From: Pseudomonas reidholzensis
GTDB taxonomy: Bacteria; Pseudomonadota; Gammaproteobacteria; Pseudomonadales; Pseudomonadaceae
Direction: 5' to 3'
Assembly (NCBI RefSeq): GCF_900536025.1
Contig: NZ_UNOZ01000005.1
Location: forward strand, 1-46,301
Length of the DNA stretch: 46,301 nt
This document shows, piece by piece, positions 7,903 through 16,685 of the stretch. Position 1 is the stretch's first letter. Each line of letters begins with the position of its first letter. Both the position numbers and the translations under genes were made by a program. The notes under the pieces were generated by a model. That model had not been told where the DNA came from, ran no database searches, and saw only the letters and a list, made by a program, of their open reading frames with translations.

Positions 7903-8595
7903 TCAGAGCGGCGGCAGTGCCCAGTCGATCGGCTTCAGCCCACGCTGCTCGAGAAAGCGGTTGGCCTGGCTGAAGTGCCCACAGCCGAGGAACCCGCGGT
8001 ACGCCGACAACGGCGACGGGTGCACCGACTTGAGCACCAGGTGCTTGGTGCCGTCGATCAGCTTCTGCTTGCCCTGGGCATGCGCGCCCCACAGCAGGAA
8101 CACCACGTTCGGGCACTGCTCGCTGACCAGCTGGATCACCCGGTCGGTAAAGAACTCCCAGCCCTTCTTGGCATGCGACGCGGCATTGGCGCGCTCTACG
8201 GTCATGGTCGTGTTGAGCAGCAGGACGCCCTGTTCGGCCCAACTCTGCAGGTAGCCATGGCTGGGGATCGGCAGGTTCAGATCGCGCTGCAGCTCCTTGT
8301 AGATGTTCACCAGCGACGGCGGCGTCGGCGTGCCCGGCTGCACCGAAAAACACAGGCCATGGGCCTGGCCCGGGCCGTGGTACGGGTCCTGGCCGAGGAT
8401 GACCACCTTGACCTGGCCCAGCGGGGTCGAATTGAGCGCGTTGAAGATCAGCGGCCCCGGCGGGTAGATCTCTTTGCCGGCGGCGTGCTCCTGACGCAGG
8501 AATTCGCGCAGCTGGTGCATGTAGGGCTGCTCGAATTCGGCGCGCAGCGCGTCCTTCCAGCTGGGTTCGAGCTTGATGCGGTCGTCGTCGGTCAT
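7903..8595 (-). CDS. ung: Uracil-DNA glycosylase (family 1)
   Basis: A 230-residue cytoplasmic base-excision repair enzyme that removes uracil from DNA. The water-activating motif [18 protein letters not shown] (catalytic Asp in GQDPYHG), the uracil-pocket segment LLLNTTMTV and the DNA-intercalation loop [10 protein letters not shown] (catalytic His) are all present in order. Length is normal for Ung. The ATG is at 8595. It is a single gene converging on the AbrB-family gene through a REP hairpin and divergent from the next gene. Confidence 0.97.
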   Translation of the reverse strand: MTDDDRIKLEPSWKDALRAEFEQPYMHQLREFLRQEHAAGKEIYPPGPLIFNALNSTPLGQVKVVILGQDPYHGPGQAHGLCFSVQPGTPTPPSLVNIYKELQRDLNLPIPSHGYLQSWAEQGVLLLNTTMTVERANAASHAKKGWEFFTDRVIQLVSEQCPNVVFLLWGAHAQGKQKLIDGTKHLVLKSVHPSPLSAYRGFLGCGHFSQANRFLEQRGLKPIDWALPPL

Positions 8596-8723
8596 GGGGC
8601 GTTCCTGTAGCCAAGGGGCGCGACACTAGGAAAGCTGCCCGGCCTTGTCAATCGTTCCGACCGACGACCGGCAGCCTGGCCAGAGCAAGCCATACTGATT
8701 CGATGACTTGTGCGAGGTAGTCC

Positions 8724-9833
8724 ATGTCCATTGATTGCGAGGTACTCACCGGCGTCGACGGCGCCCGCATCGGCATCGCCAGCCTGGATGCACCCGAGGC
8801 GCTGAACGCGCTGAGCCTGAACATGATCGAGGCGCTCGACGAGCAGTTGCGCGGCTGGGCCAGCGACCCCGGCATCGTCTGCGTGCTGTTGCGCGGCAAG
8901 GGCAGCAAGGCCTTCTGTGCCGGTGGCGACGTGCGCGCGCTGGTCAATGCCTGCCGCGAACACCCCGGCAGCGTGCCGCCGCTGGCCGCCAGCTTCTTCG
9001 CCGCCGAATACCGGCTCGATTACCGCCTGCATACCTACCCCAAGCCGCTGCTGTGCTGGGGCCATGGCCATGTGCTGGGCGGCGGCCTGGGCCTGTTGCA
9101 GGGCGCCGGGATCCGCATCGTCACGCCCAGCAGCCGGCTGGCCATGCCGGAAATCAGCATCGGCCTGTACCCGGATGTCGGCGCCAGCTGGTTTCTCAGC
9201 CGCCTGCCGGGCAAGTTGGGCTTGTTTCTCGCCCTCACCGGCGCGCCGATCAACGCCCGCGACGCGCTCGACCTGGGCCTGGCCGACCGCTTCTTTGGCG
9301 AGCGCCAGCAACAAGCGTTGATCGACGAGCTACTGCAACTGAACTGGCAGGAACAGACCACCCTGCAACTCAACAGCCTGCTCAAGTGCGAGCAGCACCG
9401 GGCCTGCGCCGAGCTGCCCGAGGCGCAATGGCTGCCGCGTCGGGCGCTGATCGACGAGGCGCTCGATGTGGCCGATCCGGTGGCGGCTTGGCGAGCGATT
9501 GCCGGGCTGCAACGGCACGCCGATCCCTTGTTGGCGGCCGCCGGGCAGCGCCTCCACGAAGGCTGCCCGCTGACCGCGCACCTGGTCTGGGAGCAACTGC
9601 GGCGCGCCCGCCACCTGTCGCTGGTGCAGGTGTTCCAGATGGAGTATGCGATGAGCCTGAACTGCTGCCGCCATCCGGAGTTCAGCGAGGGTGTGCGGGC
9701 GCGGCTGCTGGACAAGGACAACCAACCGCGCTGGCACTGGCCGGATGTCGATCAAGTGCCGACCGCGGTGGTCGACGCGCACTTCGTCAAGGTTTGGGAA
9801 GGCCGGCACCCATTGGCGGACATGCAGCAGTAG
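8724..9833 (+). CDS. Crotonase-fold enzyme, 3-hydroxyisobutyryl-CoA hydrolase-like
   Basis: A 369-residue protein of the enoyl-CoA hydratase/isomerase superfamily. The oxyanion-hole segments are GKGSKAFCAGGDVRAL (about residue 55-70) and GHGHVLGGGLGL. The motif PEISIGLYPDVGASWFLSRL carries the Glu and Asp typical of 3-hydroxyisobutyryl-CoA hydrolase (valine breakdown) rather than of hydratases. The longer C-terminal extension (residues 260-369) also fits the HIBCH type. GAGGT lies 7-8 bases before the ATG. No other valine genes adjoin it, so the substrate is inferred from motifs alone; another short-chain acyl-CoA is possible. Confidence 0.82.
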   Translation: MSIDCEVLTGVDGARIGIASLDAPEALNALSLNMIEALDEQLRGWASDPGIVCVLLRGKGSKAFCAGGDVRALVNACREHPGSVPPLAASFFAAEYRLDYRLHTYPKPLLCWGHGHVLGGGLGLLQGAGIRIVTPSSRLAMPEISIGLYPDVGASWFLSRLPGKLGLFLALTGAPINARDALDLGLADRFFGERQQQALIDELLQLNWQEQTTLQLNSLLKCEQHRACAELPEAQWLPRRALIDEALDVADPVAAWRAIAGLQRHADPLLAAAGQRLHEGCPLTAHLVWEQLRRARHLSLVQVFQMEYAMSLNCCRHPEFSEGVRARLLDKDNQPRWHWPDVDQVPTAVVDAHFVKVWEGRHPLADMQQ

Positions 9834-9849
9834 CCCGGCAGGCGCTGAC

Positions 9850-10311
9850 TCAACGGTGCCAGTTGCGCTCCCCGCGCCCGCCTTCCTGGCGACGCTCACC
9901 GTCGCCGCGACGGTTGGAGTGCCAGCGGCCATCGCCACCGCCGCGGTTGTCGTTGCGGTAGTCATGCCGGTCACGATCGCGGCCATAGTCATGCCGCTGG
10001 CGATTGCCATAGTCATTGCGCGGGTTGCCGTGCCACTGGTTCACACGCGGCTGAGGATAGGGCCGGTAATGCGGCGCCGGTGCCGGTCGGTAATAGCGTG
10101 GCGCCGGCTGGTAGTAGCGCGGTGCGGCCTGGTAGTAGTAACGCGGCTGCGGGGCCACGTAATAGCCCCGGTCGTAACGCTGGTAGCCCGGATAGGCATA
10201 ACGGTCGGCGCTGTAATACTCCGTGCTGTAGACGCCTGCGCTGCCATAGTAGGGCGCACAGGCGGTGGTCATCCCTGCCAGCAATGCAATCAACAGGATT
10301 CGAAGGGACAT
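9850..10311 (-). CDS. Tyr/Pro/Arg-rich predicted lipoprotein, function unknown
   Basis: A 153-residue protein not recognised beyond general features. The N terminus (MSLRILLIALLAGMTTAC) is a lipoprotein-type signal with Cys18 as probable lipidation site, although the TTAC lipobox is not ideal. The mature part is low complexity: a Tyr-rich segment with PRYYYQAAPRYYQPAPRYYR repeats, then an Arg/Asp/Asn/Gly-rich, likely disordered, positively charged tail. I chose the start at 10311 because a perfect AGGAGG lies 6 bases upstream; the longer frame to 10386 lacks one. Envelope or surface association is inferred. Confidence 0.72.
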   Translation of the reverse strand: MSLRILLIALLAGMTTACAPYYGSAGVYSTEYYSADRYAYPGYQRYDRGYYVAPQPRYYYQAAPRYYQPAPRYYRPAPAPHYRPYPQPRVNQWHGNPRNDYGNRQRHDYGRDRDRHDYRNDNRGGGDGRWHSNRRGDGERRQEGGRGERNWHR

Positions 10312-10523
10312 GGCGGCCTCCTGGACCGCTGGAGTGCCCGACACAGCGGCGCTGGCGAGCGTCGATCGGCAAGCGTTGATCGACACTGATTAAGACAGTT
10401 ACGCCACCGCTCAGTGCCATTTCAGCAATAAATAGAAACAAGTCTGGCAACCCCGAAAAACATGCGGTCATTTACCGGCCACCTCTCTAGAATGGCGGCA
10501 CTGGCACACATCACGGGAAGATC

Positions 10524-12014
10524 ATGCCGTCACGTTCCGCCCTGTTCTCGCAGCGTTCGCTGATCCTTGCCCTGTTGATCCTGCTGGCCTGCGGCTTTCT
10601 CGCCACCTCCCTGCTCGGTTACTTCGCCTCGCGCAGCGCGATCCGTGACGGCATCATCAATACCGAGCTGCCGCTGACCTCCGACACCGTCTATTCGGAG
10701 ATCCAGAAAGACCTCATCCGCCCGGTGCTGATCTCCTCGATGATGGCCCAGGACACCTTTCTGCGTGACTGGATGCTGGCTGGAGAACAGGACACGCAAA
10801 GGGTCACCCGTTACCTGAACGAGGTGATGGACCAGCAAGGCACCTACACCGCCTTTTTCGTCTCCGAACACAGCCACACCTACTACCAGGCCAAGGGCGT
10901 GCTCAAGCAGGTCAAGCCGGGCACCTGGCGCGACGCCTGGTACTACCGCGTGCGTGACATGCAAGCCCCCTACGAGATCAACGTCGACCTGGACATGGCC
11001 AACCAGGACAAGCTCACCGTGTTCATCAACTACCGGGTACTCGACTATCAACAGCGCTTCATCGGCGCCACCGGGGTTGGCCTGAGCGTGGAGTCGGTGG
11101 TCAAGCTGATCGACGACTACCAGCGGCGCTACCAGCGCTCGGTGTTTTTCACCGACGCCAATGGCAAGGTCCTGCTGACCGGCGCCGAGGGTGGCCCGCA
11201 CGGTCTTCGCGCCGGCCAGCAACTGGCCGAGAGCCGCGAGCTCGAGGAACTGCTGGCACGCATGCCGACGCCCGGGGCCGGCAGCCACGAGTACCAGGAC
11301 AGCGAGGGCCACAGCCACTTTCTCAACGTGCGGCAGATCCCCGAGCTGGACTGGTACCTGCTGGTCGACAAGCGCGAGACCGGCGCCCTCGACCGGGTGC
11401 GCCAGTCGCTGTACCTGAACCTGGCGATCTGCGCCATGATCACCCTGGTGGTGCTGTCGCTGCTGCACGCGATGGTCAAGCGCCACCAGGAGAGCATCGA
11501 GTCGCTGGCCACCCTCGACAGCCTCACCGGCCTGCCCAACCGGCGCAGCTTCGACCTGCTGGCCGGCCAGGCACTGCAGGCGGCCCAGCGTGACCGCGCA
11601 CCGCTGGTCGCGTTGCTGATCGACCTCGACCACTTCAAGGTCCTCAACGACACCCACGGCCACCTGGCCGGCGACGAAGTGCTGCGCCAGTTCGCCACGG
11701 TCCTGCAGGGCAGCCTGCGCCAGTCGGATATACTCTGCCGCTGGGGTGGCGAGGAATTCATCGTGCTGTTGCGCGAAGCCGATGACCGTGGCGCGTTCGA
11801 CGTGGCCGAGAAGATCCGCCGGCGTACCGAGCAGCTGACCTTCAGCTACAACGACCAGCCCCTGCGCCTGACCACCAGCATCGGCCTGAGCAACCTGCAG
11901 CGCGACGATACGCTGCACACCCTGCTGACCCGTGCCGACCATGCGCTTTATCGCGCCAAACAGGGCGGACGCAACCGCGTCTGCAGCGAGATGCACGGAT
12001 CCGAACATGCCTGA
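10524..12014 (+). CDS. Membrane diguanylate cyclase with periplasmic sensor domain
   Basis: A 496-residue enzyme that makes cyclic di-GMP from GTP. There is an N-terminal membrane helix (about residues 10-32), a periplasmic Cache-like sensor region (33-285), a second helix (about 290-312) and a GGDEF domain (about 325-490). The active site reads RWGGEEF at residues 406-412, an active GGEEF variant. RQSD, five residues upstream, fits the RxxD inhibitory I-site, so product feedback is expected. The metal-binding segment LIDLDHFKVLNDTHGHLAGDEVL is intact. No EAL domain is present. The next small gene overlaps its end by 8 bases. The ligand sensed is unknown. Confidence 0.92.
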   Translation: MPSRSALFSQRSLILALLILLACGFLATSLLGYFASRSAIRDGIINTELPLTSDTVYSEIQKDLIRPVLISSMMAQDTFLRDWMLAGEQDTQRVTRYLNEVMDQQGTYTAFFVSEHSHTYYQAKGVLKQVKPGTWRDAWYYRVRDMQAPYEINVDLDMANQDKLTVFINYRVLDYQQRFIGATGVGLSVESVVKLIDDYQRRYQRSVFFTDANGKVLLTGAEGGPHGLRAGQQLAESRELEELLARMPTPGAGSHEYQDSEGHSHFLNVRQIPELDWYLLVDKRETGALDRVRQSLYLNLAICAMITLVVLSLLHAMVKRHQESIESLATLDSLTGLPNRRSFDLLAGQALQAAQRDRAPLVALLIDLDHFKVLNDTHGHLAGDEVLRQFATVLQGSLRQSDILCRWGGEEFIVLLREADDRGAFDVAEKIRRRTEQLTFSYNDQPLRLTTSIGLSNLQRDDTLHTLLTRADHALYRAKQGGRNRVCSEMHGSEHA

Positions 12015-12228
12015 CAGCCAGCGCTGCCCCGCCTGCGGCGCCCTCAACCAATGCGGCCTGGCCGACCCGCGCAGCGCCACGCAACCTTGCTGGTGCTTCG
12101 CGGTGAGCATCGACCCCGCCGTGCTCCAGGCCTTGCCGGCCGAGCTGCGCAACAAGGCCTGCCTGTGCCCGCGCTGTGCGGCGGTCGACGAGCAGTTGCA
12201 GGCAGCGCGCCAGGCGCCGATTGGGTAA
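12007..12228 (+). CDS. Small cysteine-rich CWC-family protein
   Basis: A 73-residue protein with two Cys pairs, CPAC near the N terminus and CLCPRC near the C terminus, plus the CWCF motif that gives the Cys-rich CWC family its name. The pattern suggests a small metal-binding (probably zinc) fold. Its ATG overlaps the diguanylate cyclase stop by 8 bases, and rsuA starts 36 bases downstream, so the three may share a transcript. Function is unknown; linkage to c-di-GMP is positional only. Confidence 0.75.
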   Translation: MPDSQRCPACGALNQCGLADPRSATQPCWCFAVSIDPAVLQALPAELRNKACLCPRCAAVDEQLQAARQAPIG

Positions 12229-12264
12229 ACTGCGCGGCCCTGCCCCGGACCTCCCTGCACCGCC

Positions 12265-12957
12265 ATGCGCCTCGACCGTTTCCTCGCCAATCTGCCTTGC
12301 TACAACCGCCAGCAGGTGCGCCTGTTGCTGGTTCAGCGGCGCGTGCGCGTGGACGGCCAGGTGGTCGCCGACCCGCTGCATGACGTGCGTGAGTTCAGCC
12401 GGGTCGAAGTCGACGAGCAACTGCACCAGGCCGGGCGCCCACTGCGCTACCTGATGCTGCACAAGCCGGCCGGTTGCGTCAGCGCCACCCATGACCCGCA
12501 GCACCGCACCGTGCTCGACCTGCTGCCCGAGGCATTGCGCGAGGACCTGCACATTGCCGGGCGACTGGACTTCAACACCACCGGCCTGATGATCCTGACC
12601 AACGACGGGCAGTGGTCACGACGGCTGACCCAGCCAGCCACCAAGCTGCCCAAGGTCTATCGGGTCGAGACCGAGGACGAGATCGGCGAGCACTACCTGG
12701 GCAAGTTTGCTGAGGGGTTCTACTTTGCCTTCGAGGACCTCACCACCCAGCCTGCCCGGCTGGAGATCCTCGGGCCGCGCGAGGCACGGCTGGAAATCGT
12801 CGAAGGGCGCTATCACCAGGTGAAGCGCATGTTCGGGCACTTTCAGAACAAGGTGACCGGCCTGCACCGCGAGCGCATGGGCAGCATCGTGCTCGATCCG
12901 GCGTTGGCGCCGGGGGAGTATCGCCCGCTCACGCCTGCAGAAATCGCGAGCATCTGA
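12265..12957 (+). CDS. rsuA: 16S rRNA pseudouridine-516 synthase RsuA
   Basis: A 230-residue cytoplasmic enzyme that converts U516 of 16S rRNA to pseudouridine. It has an N-terminal S4-like RNA-binding domain (MRLDRFLANLPCYNRQQVR...). The catalytic motif AGRLDFNTTGLMILTNDG has the nucleophile Asp102, the same number as in E. coli RsuA. The C-terminal family motif EGRYHQVKRMFGHFQNKV is present. Its length equals that of RsuA. A REP hairpin follows. Confidence 0.93.
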   Translation: MRLDRFLANLPCYNRQQVRLLLVQRRVRVDGQVVADPLHDVREFSRVEVDEQLHQAGRPLRYLMLHKPAGCVSATHDPQHRTVLDLLPEALREDLHIAGRLDFNTTGLMILTNDGQWSRRLTQPATKLPKVYRVETEDEIGEHYLGKFAEGFYFAFEDLTTQPARLEILGPREARLEIVEGRYHQVKRMFGHFQNKVTGLHRERMGSIVLDPALAPGEYRPLTPAEIASI

Positions 12958-12974
12958 CGCACCGCGTCGCCTTC

Positions 12975-13066
12975 TTCGCGGGTAAACCCGCTCCCACAGG
13001 GTTCTGTGGAGCCCCCGGGATTCTGGACCTTACAAAGAGCCCTGTGGGAGCGGGTTTACCCGCGAA
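12975..13066. repeat. REP-type inverted repeat downstream of rsuA (type GCGGGTAAACCCGC)
   Basis: Seen: TTCGCGGGTAAACCCGCT plus CCCACAGGG is matched in inverse by CCCTGTGGG plus AGCGGGTTTACCCGCGAA. The arms are about 27 bases with a 38-base spacer. It is the same family as 7815-7882 and 30562-30654. Confidence 0.9.
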
Positions 13067-13484
13067 AGCGGTGGGTCAGGCGACAGACTCCTTGGATGAC
13101 TGGCATTCGGCCAAGCTCCCCGCGAAGAGGCCGGCACTGGCTGTACATAGCCGCCTGCCGACGCCAACCGACCGCCCAGCAGTTTTTCTTGCAAGATTGC
13201 CCGAACGGCACTTGCGGGATCGCCAACCTGCTGCTTGACTCGAAATCGTCAGTCCGCATGTGACTCCACAGTCACGCTTGCAGTCCAAGACACCTTTTTG
13301 CCGGCCACCCAGGGTCTCGATGCCCCGGGGCACGGCAGATTGCCCGCCACAACAATACCGTCGACACGCGTGTTAAGGATCGACACAAGGGCCCCCCAGA
13401 TACTCTCAGGCGTATGCCTACCTGTCATAAAGAACGTGCACCCTAGGTGACGCGAATACCCTTTTTGCGCCAGGAGTCGATGAC
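13067..13484. other. Long non-coding region upstream of phaG
   Basis: About 418 bases with no credible gene on either strand; open frames here are short, without ribosome-binding sites. The last 20 bases hold a good Shine-Dalgarno (CCAGGAG, 7 bases before the phaG ATG). There is a TTGACT at about 13231 but no matching -10 box at the right distance, and one near-miss to a -24/-12 element. A long untranslated leader or distal promoter for phaG is possible. Confidence 0.5.
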
Positions 13485-14369
13485 ATGAGGCCAGAAATCG
13501 CTGTACTTGATATCCAAGGTCAGTATCGGGTTTACACGGAGTTGCATCGCGCGCACGGCGCCGAGAAGACGATCATCCTGATCAACGGATCGCTGGCGAC
13601 CACAGCCTCGTTTGCCCAGACGGTGCGCAGCCTGCACCCGCAGTTCAACGTCGTCCTGTACGACCAGCCGTATGCCGGCAAGTCCAAGCCGCACAACCGC
13701 CAGGAACGCCTGCTCACCAAGGAGACCGAGGCGCATATCCTCCTCGAGCTGATCGAGCACTTCCAGGCCGACCATGTGCTGTCGTTCTCCTGGGGCGGTG
13801 CCTGCACCCTGCTGGCGCTGGCGCACCAGCCGCGCCTGGTGAAGAAGGCCATCGTCAGCTCGTTCTCGCCGGTGATCAACGAACCGATGCGCGACTACCT
13901 CGAGCGCGGTTGCGAGTACCTGGCCGCGTGCGATCGCTACCAGGTCGGCAACCTGGTCAACGACACCATCGGCAAGCACCTGCCGTCGCTGTTCAAGCGC
14001 TTCAACTACCGGCATGTCAGCAGCCTCGACAGCCACGAATACGCGCAGATGCTGTTCCACATCAACCAGGTGCTGCAGCATGACCTGGCGCGGGCGCTGA
14101 AGGGCGCGGCGAACATCGACATCCCGGTGCTGTTCATCAATGGCGACCGCGACGAGTACACCACCGCCGACGATGCCCGCCAATTCGGCCACCACGTGCG
14201 CCGCAGCCACTTCAGCGTGATCAACGGTGCCGGGCATTTCCTCGACATGGAGCACAAGTCTGCCAGTGAAGCCTTACGCGACGTCATGTGTGGCTTCCTC
14301 AAGCCGACCAGCCACGAGTCTCGTCAACGCAGCCACTACACGCAGGGGCACCATGCACTGGCCATCTGA
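13485..14369 (+). CDS. phaG: PhaG, (R)-3-hydroxyacyl-ACP:CoA transacylase / 3-hydroxyacyl-ACP thioesterase-type
   Basis: A 294-residue alpha/beta-hydrolase-fold protein that I recognise as P. putida-type PhaG; the N terminus MRPEIAVLDIQGQYRVYTEL and long internal stretches agree with the sequence I know. It diverts (R)-3-hydroxyacyl chains from fatty-acid synthesis to medium-chain-length polyhydroxyalkanoate made from sugars. The nucleophile elbow is SFSWGGA with Ser102; the acid and base are probably Asp in INGDRDEYTT and His in GAGHFLDME. It is a homologue of RhlA. It stands alone, not with the phaC cluster, followed by a tRNA gene. Whether the enzyme is a transacylase or a thioesterase needing a CoA ligase has been debated. 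Confidence 0.95.
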   Translation: MRPEIAVLDIQGQYRVYTELHRAHGAEKTIILINGSLATTASFAQTVRSLHPQFNVVLYDQPYAGKSKPHNRQERLLTKETEAHILLELIEHFQADHVLSFSWGGACTLLALAHQPRLVKKAIVSSFSPVINEPMRDYLERGCEYLAACDRYQVGNLVNDTIGKHLPSLFKRFNYRHVSSLDSHEYAQMLFHINQVLQHDLARALKGAANIDIPVLFINGDRDEYTTADDARQFGHHVRRSHFSVINGAGHFLDMEHKSASEALRDVMCGFLKPTSHESRQRSHYTQGHHALAI

Positions 14370-14523
14370 GCGCATCGGCGTCCTGTAGCCATTTGTCTAC
14401 CCGCAGGCTACGGGCCGCCGACAGGTATTTTTCATGCCTGGGCTTCTCATCGCGGGAGGGTTCTGGTACAAAGTCGAGCTCCGAAGCGCAAACCGCTTGG
14501 GAGAACAAGGCCTTACGCATCAT

Positions 14524-14597
14524 GCGGGTATAGTTTAGTGGCAAAACGAAAGCTTCCCAAGCTTTAGTTGAGGGTTCGATTCCCTCTACCCGCTCCA
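14524..14597 (+). tRNA. tRNA-Gly (anticodon CCC)
   Basis: A cloverleaf can be drawn by eye. Acceptor arms are GCGGGTA and TACCCGC, the D arm is AGTTTAGTGGCAAAACG, and the anticodon stem AAAGC/GCTTT holds loop TTCCCAA (anticodon CCC, reading GGG). The T arm is GAGGGTTCGATTCCCTC, the discriminator T is at 14594 and an encoded CCA at 14595-14597. A rho-independent terminator follows at 14652. No repeat of its 3' end is seen nearby, so no sign of an integrated element. Confidence 0.97.
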
Positions 14598-14651
14598 AAT
14601 TCTGCAGTACCCCGCTACACCGCATGACGTGCCATAACGTCATCGCCAGTC

Positions 14652-14675
14652 AAAAGGAGCCTAGGCTCCTTTTTT
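14652..14675 (+). terminator. Rho-independent terminator after tRNA-Gly
   Basis: Seen: AAAAGGAGCC-TA-GGCTCCTTTT, a 10-bp perfect stem ending in a T run (TTTTTT), 55 bases after the tRNA. The symmetric A and T tracts would let it act in both directions. Confidence 0.85.
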
Positions 14676-14818
14676 CGTTTCTGGCCCCTTCCTTGACCTG
14701 GCCCACGGCCCTCCCCGCCCCGATCGGCTGTAATGCCGGCCGCGCAATTCACTTGCACGCCAGGTGCCTTCTGCGCATAAGCTCATCAGATTCGTGAAGC
14801 ATTTTCAAAGGATTGCGC

Positions 14819-16519
14819 ATGTTTCTCTCCCGCTGGCTCCCGGGCCTGGCCAACCTGTTGCAGTACCGCCGCGAGTGGCTGCACGCCGACCTGCAGGCGG
14901 GCCTGTCGGTGGCCGCCATCCAGATCCCGATCGCCATCGCCTACGCGCAGATCGTCGGCCTGCCGCCGCAGTACGGGCTGTATGCCTGCGTGCTGCCGAT
15001 GATCGTCTACGCCCTGATCGGCAGTTCGCGGCAGTTGATGGTCGGCCCGGATGCGGCCACTTGCGCGATGATCGCCGGTGCCGTGGCACCGCTGGCGCTG
15101 GGCGATCCGCAGCGCATCGCCGAACTGTCGGTGATCGTCACGGTGCTGGTCGGGGTGATGCTGATCGCCGCCGGGCTGGCCCGTGCCGGCTTCATTGCCA
15201 GCTTCTTTTCCCGGCCGATCCTGATCGGCTACCTCAACGGTATCGGCCTGAGCCTGATCGCCGGGCAGTTGGGCAAGGTGGTCGGGTTCAAGATCGAGGG
15301 CGATGGTTTCATCCTCAGCCTGATCAATGTGCTCCAGCGCCTGGGCGAGATCCACTGGCTGACCTTGCTCATCGGCCTCAGCGGCCTGGCCCTGCTGATC
15401 GTGCTGCCGCGCCGCTACCCCAGGCTACCGGCGGCGCTGGTGACCGTGGCGCTGTTCACCGTGCTGGCCGGGGTGTTCGGCCTCGACCGGTTTGGCGTGG
15501 CGATCCTCGGCCCGGTGCCGGGCGGCATGCCCGAGCTGGCCTGGCCGCAGAGCAGCCTGGCCGAGACCAAGAGCCTGCTGCGCGATGCGCTGGGTATCGC
15601 CACGGTGAGCTTCTGCAGCGCCATGCTCACGGCGCGCAGCTTTGCCGCCCGGCATGGCTACGCGATCAATGCCAACCACGAGTTCGTCGCCCTTGGCGTC
15701 AGCAACCTCGCCGCCGGTTTTTCCCAGGGCTTTGCCATCAGTGGCGCCGACTCGCGCACGGCGGTCAACGACATGGTCGGTGGCAAGAGCCAGCTCGTGG
15801 GCATCATCGCCGCGCTGGTGATTGCGCTGATCCTGTTGTTCCTCACCGCGCCGATGGCGTGGATCCCACAAGCAGCGCTGGGGGCAGTGTTGCTGATGGC
15901 CGGTTGGGGGCTGATCGACGTCAAGTCGCTGGGCAAGATCTACCGGCTCAGCCGCTTCGAGTTCTGGCTGTGCCTGCTGACCACGGTCGGCGTGCTGGGG
16001 CTGGGCGTGCTGCCAGGGATCATCTTTGCCGTGACCCTGGCCATCCTGCGCCTGCTGTACAGCATCTATCAGCCGACCGACGCGGTGCTCGGCTGGGCGC
16101 CGGGGGTCGAAGGCCAGGTCGACATCCGCCATCATCCCGATGCCCGCACAGTGCCAGGGTTGGTGGTGTATCGGTTTGACGATGCGATCCTGTTCTTCAA
16201 TGCCGACTACTTCAAGATGCGCCTGCTCGAGGCGGTGCAGGGTGAAGAGAAACCACAGGCGGTGCTGTTCGATGCCGAGGCGGTGACCAGCATCGACGTC
16301 AGTGGCATTGCGGCGTTGCGCGAGGTGCGCGATACCTTGGCGGCGCAGGGGGTGCACTTTGCGATTGCCCGGGCGCGGGGGACGTTCCTGCGCATGCTGG
16401 TGCGTTCGGGGATGGCGCGGGAGATGGAAGAGAAGCTGCTGTTCGGCTCGGTTCGGGCGGGGATACGGGCTTATCGGGTTTGGCGGAATAGGGCGCGGCA
16501 GGAATCGGCGGGGGGGTGA
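14819..16519 (+). CDS. SulP-family anion transporter with STAS domain
   Basis: A 566-residue inner-membrane transporter of the SulP/SLC26 family. The transmembrane part (residues 1-410, about 10-14 helices) opens with the family segment DLQAGLSVAAIQIPIAIAYA and includes GYLNGIGLSLIAGQ. A cytoplasmic STAS domain (about 440-550) holds the motif DAEAVTSIDVSGIAAL. Substrates of the family include sulfate, bicarbonate and dicarboxylates; nothing here fixes which. The start ATG 14819 has AAGGA 6 bases upstream; an in-frame TTG at 14813 lies too close to it. No sulfur genes adjoin. Confidence 0.9.
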   Translation: MFLSRWLPGLANLLQYRREWLHADLQAGLSVAAIQIPIAIAYAQIVGLPPQYGLYACVLPMIVYALIGSSRQLMVGPDAATCAMIAGAVAPLALGDPQRIAELSVIVTVLVGVMLIAAGLARAGFIASFFSRPILIGYLNGIGLSLIAGQLGKVVGFKIEGDGFILSLINVLQRLGEIHWLTLLIGLSGLALLIVLPRRYPRLPAALVTVALFTVLAGVFGLDRFGVAILGPVPGGMPELAWPQSSLAETKSLLRDALGIATVSFCSAMLTARSFAARHGYAINANHEFVALGVSNLAAGFSQGFAISGADSRTAVNDMVGGKSQLVGIIAALVIALILLFLTAPMAWIPQAALGAVLLMAGWGLIDVKSLGKIYRLSRFEFWLCLLTTVGVLGLGVLPGIIFAVTLAILRLLYSIYQPTDAVLGWAPGVEGQVDIRHHPDARTVPGLVVYRFDDAILFFNADYFKMRLLEAVQGEEKPQAVLFDAEAVTSIDVSGIAALREVRDTLAAQGVHFAIARARGTFLRMLVRSGMAREMEEKLLFGSVRAGIRAYRVWRNRARQESAGG

Positions 16520-16685
16520 TTGGTGCCTTGCCATGGTTCTTTTAGCGCCTTCGAGATTCAGTGCAGCCCGCGCGGCGCTCGATCTGAAGAGCGCCCGAGA
16601 AGCCTGTGGCTAGCACCTCGCGATGCGGCGGATTGCCCGCGGCATGCTAAAGTCGCGGCGTTTGCCGCCAACCCACGGACACCGC

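Noticed and set aside
13320..13345. Sigma-54 promoter before phaG (GGCACGGCAGATTGC)
   Set aside because: GG and GC are 11 bases apart instead of 10 and the first base of the -24 box does not fit; too weak alone.
14524..14597. tRNA-Gly as an attachment site of an integrated element
   Set aside because: No integrase, no duplicate of the tRNA 3' end and no change in composition on either side; phaG and sulP are ordinary chromosomal genes.
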